Of a stretch of 64,000 nt of DNA, positions 57,852-64,000 are shown piece after piece. The stretch is from Nocardia concava NBRC 100430 (GTDB lineage: Bacteria > Actinomycetota > Actinomycetes > Mycobacteriales > Mycobacteriaceae). The stretch is taken from positions 62,001 to 126,000 of the forward strand of contig NZ_BAFX01000080.1 in NCBI RefSeq assembly GCF_000308815.1. The letters are read 5' to 3'. How positions within the stretch are numbered: the first letter of the stretch is position 1; the number at the start of each line of letters is the position of its first letter. Position numbers and translations under genes: made by a program. The notes under the pieces were generated by a model. The model was given only the letters and a program-made list of their open reading frames with translations, did not search any database and was not told the origin of the DNA.

Positions 57852-57945
57852 AAACGCCGCGAATCGGTCGGCGGGTCGTGGATCGGGCGCGCCGACACTC
57901 GGCACGATTCCGAACCGGTCGGCAGGGAGTACTAACCTTCTCCCG

Positions 57946-59562
57946 GTGACCGAGTCCGCTGACGGATTGCTGCCCGACCCGAGGGGGGTCGGGTCCGAGG
58001 AGATTCCAAGTGCGGAACGGCGCAGCGATAGCGACCGGCTGCGGTTGTTCTCCTTCGCCACCGCCGAGAAACGGGCCGATTACCTGTGGGTGTTGCGGGC
58101 CTTCGATACCGCGCGCGCCGCGTACGTGGTGCTGTTGCACGCCTCCGATGTGGCCGACACGCTCAATCGTTGCCCGGGCGCGCCCGCGCTGACCGCCACC
58201 GAGGTCGGTCCGCTGCTCGAGCAGTTGCACCAGTGGGGTGTGCTGGAGCGCAGTTACGACGGGACGCGGGCGGCGACGCTGGCCGAATACCGGAACCGGC
58301 ATTTCGTCTATCAGTTCTCGCAGGCGGGTTATCAGGCCTTCCGGGCGGTTTCGGATGTACTGGACGCGCGGCTCGACGAAGCGGCGCTGTCGCGGCTGGT
58401 GCTACCGGAACTGCTGGCGGATCTGCACACCCTCGCCGAGGCGAACAAGAGCGCCGACGCGCCTCGCGTGTACCGGGTGCTCAACCGTCTGGACCGGGCG
58501 CTGTCGGATCTGGCCGAGCGCGCCGCGCACTTCTACCTCACCCTGGGCGATCTGGTGCGCACCACCGAGGCCACCCCCGAGGCGTTCCTCGCGCACAAGG
58601 ACGCGCTGCTGGCGCACATGCGCGAATTCTCCATGGACCTGGCGCGTTTCGCGCCGCGGCTGGCCACCGCCATCCGTGAGGTCGAGGAGACCGGTGTCGA
58701 GGATCTCATCGAGCGCGCGGCCCGCTGCGACGAGCGCGTACTGCTGAATACCGCCGAGCGCCAAGCGGATTGGCGTGCCCGCTGGCAGGGTCTACGGGCC
58801 TGGTTCATCGCCGACGGCGAGGCCGGGCTGACCGAATGCGAGCGCCTGCGCGAGGCGACCATGAGCGCCATCGCCGCGGTCCTGTCGCTGTTGCGGCGAG
58901 TTACCGAGACCCGCAAGGGCGGCGTCAGCCGCGAGTCCGCGCTGCGGCATCTGGCCGGTTGGTTCACCGCCGCCCCGACCGCCGATGCCGCGCACGCCCT
59001 CTACGACGCCGTGTTCGGCTTGGGCCGCCCGCGCCACCTGGCCATGCACCATCCGGACGCGGATGTGATTCCCGCCATCCGATCCTGGTGGGACGCACCG
59101 CCGTTGGAGATCGCCCGCACCCTCGCCGAGACCGGCCGCCCGCCCACGCCGGGCGCGCCGGCGCGGCTGCAGCGCAATGACGCGGGCATTCGCCGCCTGC
59201 GCCAGGTTCAGCTCGACGCTCAGCGCGCCCGCGCGGAAGCTGCCCGCTCGCTGGCCTCCGAGGATCTCTACGATCGCGAACTCGACGAGGGCGAGACCGA
59301 GGTGCTGCTGAAGCTCCTCGACGCCGCATCGACCGCCTGGGTGCCGGTGAGCGGCCGCGTCCCCGGCACCTCCGGCTCCGACAATGGCGTGACGCTGACG
59401 GTCTCCGAGCATCCCGGTTCGACCCTGGTCCGCACCTCCAAGGGCGTGCTCCACCTCAACAATCGACGCCTGGAAGTGCGCGAGACCACATCCCTGCGCG
59501 GCCGCAAATCCCCTGCGGCACGGCCGAATCCGCCTGCCTCCGATGACGGGCAGGTGGGCTGA
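57946..59562 (+). CDS. jetA: Wadjet type II protein JetA (TIGR02677/DUF2397 family)
   Basis: 538 aa from GTG 57946; the nearest RBS-like GGGAG is rather far (~15 bp), so the start is moderately sure. The conserved family begins near RLRLFSFATAEKRADYLWVLRAF. Mostly helical, with winged-helix-like ALTATEVGPLLEQLHQWGVLE and a C-terminal LEVRETTSL. JetA is the kleisin-like part of the MukBEF-type complex in Wadjet systems, bridging the JetC ATPase heads with JetB. Stop and next start overlap (TGATG). It is the first gene of the operon. Confidence 0.87.
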   Translation: MTESADGLLPDPRGVGSEEIPSAERRSDSDRLRLFSFATAEKRADYLWVLRAFDTARAAYVVLLHASDVADTLNRCPGAPALTATEVGPLLEQLHQWGVLERSYDGTRAATLAEYRNRHFVYQFSQAGYQAFRAVSDVLDARLDEAALSRLVLPELLADLHTLAEANKSADAPRVYRVLNRLDRALSDLAERAAHFYLTLGDLVRTTEATPEAFLAHKDALLAHMREFSMDLARFAPRLATAIREVEETGVEDLIERAARCDERVLLNTAERQADWRARWQGLRAWFIADGEAGLTECERLREATMSAIAAVLSLLRRVTETRKGGVSRESALRHLAGWFTAAPTADAAHALYDAVFGLGRPRHLAMHHPDADVIPAIRSWWDAPPLEIARTLAETGRPPTPGAPARLQRNDAGIRRLRQVQLDAQRARAEAARSLASEDLYDRELDEGETEVLLKLLDAASTAWVPVSGRVPGTSGSDNGVTLTVSEHPGSTLVRTSKGVLHLNNRRLEVRETTSLRGRKSPAARPNPPASDDGQVG

Positions 59563-61007
59563 TGCACGCACGGACCATCGATTCACTCGCGCTGGACAGC
59601 TACCAGCGCGCGGCGCGAGTCATTCTCGCCAACCACCTGGTCACCCGCACCTACCCGGATCGCATTGCGCTGCCGCTGCTTCGGCGGTGGGCAACGGAGT
59701 TGCGGGAGGATCTGGCCGAGCTGTTCGGATACCGCCTGGAGGTCACCGAGACCACCGCGCGCCTGTTCCCCGTGCTCGATCGGCTCGAGGCCGGACGCCC
59801 GGCGCGCACCACCGGCGACCGACTGTTCGATCGCCGCCGCTACGCCTATCTGGCGCTCGGGCTGGCCGCATTGGGCCGGGCCGGGGATCAGATCACCTTG
59901 TCGGAGTTGGCCGATCAGGTCGCCGCCTACACCGAGCGGATCGACGGCCTGGAGCTCGCGCCGGACCGGGCCGCGGATCGCGACGCCTTCGTCGACGCGG
60001 TCGGCTGGCTGGCGGCGCGCGGCGCGGTCACCCTCGCCGACGGCGACGCCGGTGGCTGGGCCAGCGATCCCGAAGCGGGCGAGGCCCTCTACGACATCGA
60101 CCGGTCGGTCGTCTTCGCGCTGTTCCGTCCGCCCCGCGCGCTGCAGCACCTGCAGAGCGTCACCGGACTCCTCGGCGAAGAGGCGGGCGGAGCCGATACC
60201 CGTTCCCCGGCAATGGCTCTCGCGGCCCGCAAGGTGCGCCGCGCCCTGGTCGAACAACCGGTCGTCTACGCCGACGAACTCGACGAGCCCGAACGCTCCC
60301 TGCTCGCCCAGGAGAAGCTGGTCACCGAGGTCGAGTACCTCACCGGCCTGCGTGCCGAGCGGCGCGCGGAAGGCGTTGCCCTGATCGACAGTTCAGGCCG
60401 CCTCTCCGATGTTCGTTTCCCCGGCACCGGCACCCTGGCCCAGGTCGCGCTGCTGCTCGCGGGCGAGATCGCGGATCTGGTCCTCGATATCGACAACCCG
60501 GTCGTCCGCCGCCCGCGCCCCGACCGCCCGCTCACCGATCTGGCCGAGCAGCTCGACAGCGCCATCCCGGCAACGACGGTTTTCGCCCCGCTCGCCGACC
60601 CGCTCGATGTCTTCGGCGCGCACGAGGATTCGGACGAGGAGCCCGAGGAGCCGGAGATCCCGGAGTTCCCGTTCATCGAATCCTCCTGGATCCGCGACAC
60701 CGTCCAGATGCTCACCGCCCGCTACGGCAACACCTTCGCCGCCCAGTGGCAGGCCGATGTCCCCGGTCTCACCGCCGAGGTCGTCTCCCTGCTGGAGCGC
60801 CTGCGCCTGGTGGAGCTGGTCGACGGCGGCCTGCTCATCCTGCCCGCGCTGGCCCGCTACCGGGGCGCGATCGTCACCATCCGCACCCGTGCGGAATCGG
60901 AATTGTTCATCTCCCCCACGCAACTCGGCGACTCGGCAGTGCCCAATATGGGTAACCCGGCCGAGCCCGGCGCGGACAGCTCGACAGAGAAGGGATCAGG
61001 GAACTGA
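59562..61007 (+). CDS. jetB: Wadjet type II protein JetB (TIGR02678/DUF2398 family)
   Basis: 481 aa; the ATG overlaps the jetA stop by one base. It opens with SYQRAARVILANHLVTRTYPDR and has winged-helix segments (LSELADQVAAYTERIDG; LTAEVVSLLERLRLVELVDGG) as expected for a KITE-like subunit. A short acidic patch rich in Glu/Pro (about 350-366, DEEPEEPEIPE) interrupts the C-terminal half. Its stop overlaps the jetC ATG (TGATG), so stoichiometric translation is expected. The family name follows from gene order and SMC neighbour. Confidence 0.86.
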   Translation: MHARTIDSLALDSYQRAARVILANHLVTRTYPDRIALPLLRRWATELREDLAELFGYRLEVTETTARLFPVLDRLEAGRPARTTGDRLFDRRRYAYLALGLAALGRAGDQITLSELADQVAAYTERIDGLELAPDRAADRDAFVDAVGWLAARGAVTLADGDAGGWASDPEAGEALYDIDRSVVFALFRPPRALQHLQSVTGLLGEEAGGADTRSPAMALAARKVRRALVEQPVVYADELDEPERSLLAQEKLVTEVEYLTGLRAERRAEGVALIDSSGRLSDVRFPGTGTLAQVALLLAGEIADLVLDIDNPVVRRPRPDRPLTDLAEQLDSAIPATTVFAPLADPLDVFGAHEDSDEEPEEPEIPEFPFIESSWIRDTVQMLTARYGNTFAAQWQADVPGLTAEVVSLLERLRLVELVDGGLLILPALARYRGAIVTIRTRAESELFISPTQLGDSAVPNMGNPAEPGADSSTEKGSGN

Positions 61008-64000
61008 TGGCCGACCACATTCACGGTGGAGTGCGCTTCGTCCCCACCCGCGCGGGCATCATCAACCTGTGGGACTACCGCGACCAGGAGTTCTGCTTCG
61101 CTGACGGCCGCCTGGTGCTGCGCGGGCCCAACGGCTCGGGCAAGACCAAGGCGCTGGAAGTCTTGTTCCCGTTCGTGTTCGACGGGCGCATCGAGCCGCG
61201 CCGCCTCAACCCGTTCGCGGGCGAGGAACGCACCATGAAGTCGAACCTGCTGTACCGCAAGCAGGAATCGGCCTACTCGTACGTGTGGATGGAATTCGCG
61301 CGCGGCACCTGGGACGAGCCGGAGACGGTGACCATCGGCATCGGCATGCGCGCCACCCGCTCCAACGACAAGGTGACGCGCTGGTACTTCGTCGCCGACG
61401 GGCGTGTGGGCGTGGACTTCTCGCTGCTGGGCCCCGACGACCGGCCGCTGACCCGCAAGCAGTTGGCCGAGCAGATCGGTTCCGACGCCATCGTGGATCG
61501 GCCGGTCGAGTATCGAAACGCCATCGACGCCCGCATGTTCGGGCTCGGGCAGCAGCGCTACGACCAGCTCATCAACCTGATCCTGACGCTGCGCCGCCCG
61601 CAGCTGGCCAAGAACCTCGACCCGCGCGGCCTCTCGCAGGCCCTCACCGACGGCCTGCGCCCGCTCGACGAGCAGCTGATCCTCGACGCCGCCCGCTCCT
61701 TCAGCGATATGGAGGAGGTCGGCCGCACCCTCGAGGGTCTGGTCCAGGCCGACACCGCCACCCGCGACTTCGTCAAGGTGTACCGCAAATACCTTGCCGT
61801 GCAGGCGAAGTCCGACATCGACCAGGTGCAGGCGCGACTGGACGCGGTGACCCACGCCAGCACCGCCCTGCATGCCGCCGCGGCCCTGCGCAAGCGCCGC
61901 GACACCGAGCGCTCCGCCGTCGAGACCCGCGCCGAGGACGCCGACCGCGCCTACGAGCAGGCCCTCGCCGACCGCGAGACGCTGCAGCGCTCCAGCGCCT
62001 ACGAGGGCAAGCAGCAGCTCGACGACCTCGCCGACGCCGTGCGCCGCCTGGAGACCTCGGCGGCCGTCCACAACGACAAGGCGCTCAAGTCCCGGCAGAC
62101 CGTCGACCAGCGGCTCGAGGAATCCGAACGCGCTCAGGCCGCGGTCGCGAACGCGTCGTCGGCGCTGGCCCGCGGCGAGGACGAATTGCGTTCCGCCGCC
62201 GAGGAAGCGGGCATCCCCTGGACGACGCTGCCCGAGTCCGCCCGCGCCGACAACCTCACCACCACCGTCCGCTCGCACGCCGAGGAGCGCGACGCCGACG
62301 TCCGCGCCGTCCGCCGCGCCCTGACGATCGTCGATCAGGCCGTCACCGAACGCACGCGCGCCGAACGCGCCGCCCAGCGGGCCGTGGAGGCCCGCGAATC
62401 CGCCGCCGCCGAATTGGCCGCGGCCGAAGCCGGAGTCGCGCTGGCCCGGTCGAACACCGGTGTCGCCCTGCGCGACTGGTGGGACACGCACCGAGATGTC
62501 TACTCCCCCATCCGAACCGGCCTGTTCGAGGCCATCAACGACGCTCTCGCGGCGGTCGGCACCGAGCCGGCTCCCCGCGCGACTCACCAGGGCGGCGGCA
62601 AATCCGGCGGCAAGGCGAAGAAGGGACGCGGCGCCGAGACCGCGCCGGGCGGGTCGGAAATCCATTCCGCCGCATCGGGCGACACCGCGCCTTCCTCGGG
62701 TGACGCAGCGCTGGCCGCGGCCGAGGAGCGCGCCGCGACGGCCGCCGCCCTCGACGACGACACCGCTCCCGCCACACCGGCCGAAGTGCTCGCCGAGCGC
62801 ACCGAACCACTCACCGACGAGATCCGCGCCCGCCGCCAGGAGGCACGAGCCCGGGCCGCCGCCGCCAGCGCCCGGGCGAGCGAGCTGCGCGCCGAACGCG
62901 AGGCCGTGGCCGCCGAACGCGATGACGCGCCAACCCCTTTCACCTCACGCACCGACGCGCGCCCGGACCGGCCCGGTGCCCCGCTGTGGCGGCTGGTCCG
63001 CTTCGCCGACTCCGTCGGCGCGCGGGAGGCGGCGGGCATCGAGGCCGCCCTGCAGGCCGCGAATCTGCTCGACGCGTGGGTGTGCCCCACCGCGGAACTG
63101 CCCGACCACGCCTCCGACCAGTTCCTGGTGCCGCTGCCGCCGCAGCAGCGGCCCACCGGGCGCACGCTCGCCGATGTGCTGGTGGTCGAGGATGATTCCG
63201 AGGCGCTGACCGTCCCACGCCAGACCGTGGCCGACGTGCTGGTCTCCATCGCCCTGCACGAGGTCGGTTCCGGGAAGGGCGGCCGGAGCGCGGACCCGTC
63301 CGCCATCGGCGCGGCGGTCTCCGGTCCAGCGGCCCAACCGGTTTCGCCCGACGGTGTCGCCATCGCCACCGATGGCCGCTTCCGGCAGGGCGTTCAGGTC
63401 GGTCGCCACTTCAAGGCCGACGCCGAATTCATCGGCACCACCGCCCGCGCCCGGCGGCGGGAGCTGCGTCTCGCTGAGCTCGCCGCTGCCATCGAATCCG
63501 CCGAGACCGAGGCCGAGACCGCCAAAGCCGAGGAACAGGCCGCCACCGACGAGCTGGCCCGTATTTCGGCCGCCGCCAAGGCGCTTCCGCGCACCACCGC
63601 CGTCACCGCGGCCCTGCGCGGCGTCGCGGAGGCGGCGGGCATGCTGCGTTCGCGCTCGGAGGCTGCGGCCCAAGCCGAGAAGGATCTGGATCAGGCCGTC
63701 GCCGAATACGGCAATGCCGACAAGAAGGTTCGCGCCATTGCGGCCGACCATCGCGCCCCGCGCGATCCGGCCGAGCTGGACGCCCTGGCCGCCGCCGTAA
63801 GGCATTTCGAGAACGCGGGCACCGCCCTGCTCCGCTTGCGCGGCGATCATCAACGCGAGCACGAGCGTTCCCGGGAGGCCGGGGACCGGCTGCTCGAATC
63901 GAAGGATCTGGCCGAGGCGTTCGCCGAGGAGGCGGAGGCCGCGCGCTCCGGCTACGAGGAGCAGCTGCGCAAGCTCGAGACGCTGCGCGAGGCGCTGGGA
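61007..64000 (+). CDS. jetC: Wadjet type II SMC-like ATPase JetC (TIGR02680 family), 3' truncated by window edge
   Basis: The frame from ATG 61007 stays open for 998 codons to the window end. Walker A is GPNGSGKT (residues 40-47), following VLRGP; an FARGTWDEPETVTIGIGM head-domain strand and ARMFGLGQQRYDQLINLILTL are typical of the TIGR02680 head. From ~residue 265 the protein is an Ala/Arg/Glu-rich coiled coil, with a Gly/Lys linker (GGGKSGGKAKKGRG, ~529-542). A globular hinge or head-proximal part begins near LWRLVRFADSVGAREAAGIE. Signature and Walker B motifs must lie beyond the window. It should be the motor that extrudes plasmid loops. Confidence 0.88.
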   Translation, partial: MADHIHGGVRFVPTRAGIINLWDYRDQEFCFADGRLVLRGPNGSGKTKALEVLFPFVFDGRIEPRRLNPFAGEERTMKSNLLYRKQESAYSYVWMEFARGTWDEPETVTIGIGMRATRSNDKVTRWYFVADGRVGVDFSLLGPDDRPLTRKQLAEQIGSDAIVDRPVEYRNAIDARMFGLGQQRYDQLINLILTLRRPQLAKNLDPRGLSQALTDGLRPLDEQLILDAARSFSDMEEVGRTLEGLVQADTATRDFVKVYRKYLAVQAKSDIDQVQARLDAVTHASTALHAAAALRKRRDTERSAVETRAEDADRAYEQALADRETLQRSSAYEGKQQLDDLADAVRRLETSAAVHNDKALKSRQTVDQRLEESERAQAAVANASSALARGEDELRSAAEEAGIPWTTLPESARADNLTTTVRSHAEERDADVRAVRRALTIVDQAVTERTRAERAAQRAVEARESAAAELAAAEAGVALARSNTGVALRDWWDTHRDVYSPIRTGLFEAINDALAAVGTEPAPRATHQGGGKSGGKAKKGRGAETAPGGSEIHSAASGDTAPSSGDAALAAAEERAATAAALDDDTAPATPAEVLAERTEPLTDEIRARRQEARARAAAASARASELRAEREAVAAERDDAPTPFTSRTDARPDRPGAPLWRLVRFADSVGAREAAGIEAALQAANLLDAWVCPTAELPDHASDQFLVPLPPQQRPTGRTLADVLVVEDDSEALTVPRQTVADVLVSIALHEVGSGKGGRSADPSAIGAAVSGPAAQPVSPDGVAIATDGRFRQGVQVGRHFKADAEFIGTTARARRRELRLAELAAAIESAETEAETAKAEEQAATDELARISAAAKALPRTTAVTAALRGVAEAAGMLRSRSEAAAQAEKDLDQAVAEYGNADKKVRAIAADHRAPRDPAELDALAAAVRHFENAGTALLRLRGDHQREHERSREAGDRLLESKDLAEAFAEEAEAARSGYEEQLRKLETLREALG

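Noticed and set aside
1..64000. tRNA, rRNA, CRISPR arrays, insertion sequences or replication origin
   Set aside because: Intergenic spaces are short and I found no cloverleaf-like sequence, repeat-spacer array, transposase or DnaA-box cluster.

Overview
The window is GC-rich actinobacterial chromosome, most likely a mycolic-acid-containing Mycobacteriales member such as Nocardia. That genus is an inference. It rests on the proteasomal ATPase Mpa/ARC with its C-terminal Gln-Tyr-Leu tail, an EphD-type hydrolase-SDR fusion, tandem MTB12/LppK-family antigens, F420-type split-barrel proteins, frequent GTG/TTG starts, and a gene order (mpa, lppK-like, trmI, recB-like, hisG, hisE, metH, PAC2) that matches M. 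tuberculosis Rv2115c to Rv2125 with insertions. I saw no rRNA, tRNA, CRISPR array, insertion sequence or replication origin.

Layout. 1-12.4 kb: end of a PucR-type regulator, a secreted S15/CocE-like hydrolase, ephD, a SRPBCC protein, a flavin monooxygenase, an ABC1/AarF-like kinase, a membrane glycosyltransferase, two deazaflavin-type reductases, a Nudix hydrolase, a 32-aa gene with its own terminator and a GlxR/Crp-type box, and an AIM24 protein. 12.4-21.2 kb: a seven-gene minus-strand operon (C-N hydrolase, dihydropyrimidinase, luciferase-like oxidoreductase, two-permease ABC transporter) with a divergent MocR-type regulator; it reads as uptake and breakdown of a cyclic ureide such as dihydropyrimidine or hydantoin. 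21.2-28.8 kb: small secreted proteins, then the proteasome/histidine core. 28.8-40.3 kb: carnitine-type acyltransferase, NDH-2-like enzyme, a BesD-family 2OG oxygenase with a methyltransferase, a lone zinc-finger/TOPRIM protein, WYL regulator with epoxide hydrolase, YjbR, HAD phosphatase and a Ser/Thr kinase. 40.3-47.6 kb: metH, PAC2, a degenerate resolvase-like protein opposite an XRE/TPR-like regulator, and a frameshifted DUF2127 gene. 47.7-55.1 kb: Tat-exported alkylsulfatase with divergent TetR, a GAP-family membrane protein, a DUF6285-phosphotransferase-acyl-CoA dehydrogenase cassette, and a toxin-antitoxin-like trio. 55.2-57.8 kb: a NarL-type two-component system opposite an HbpS/GlcG-like exported protein.

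From 57.9 kb to the window end lies the start of a type II Wadjet (JetABCD) plasmid-defence operon: jetA, jetB and 998 codons of jetC in overlapping frames, with jetD expected beyond the window. Regulatory DNA supported by sequence symmetry includes several strong hairpin terminators and candidate operators for the MocR, XRE, WYL, TetR and NarL-type regulators.
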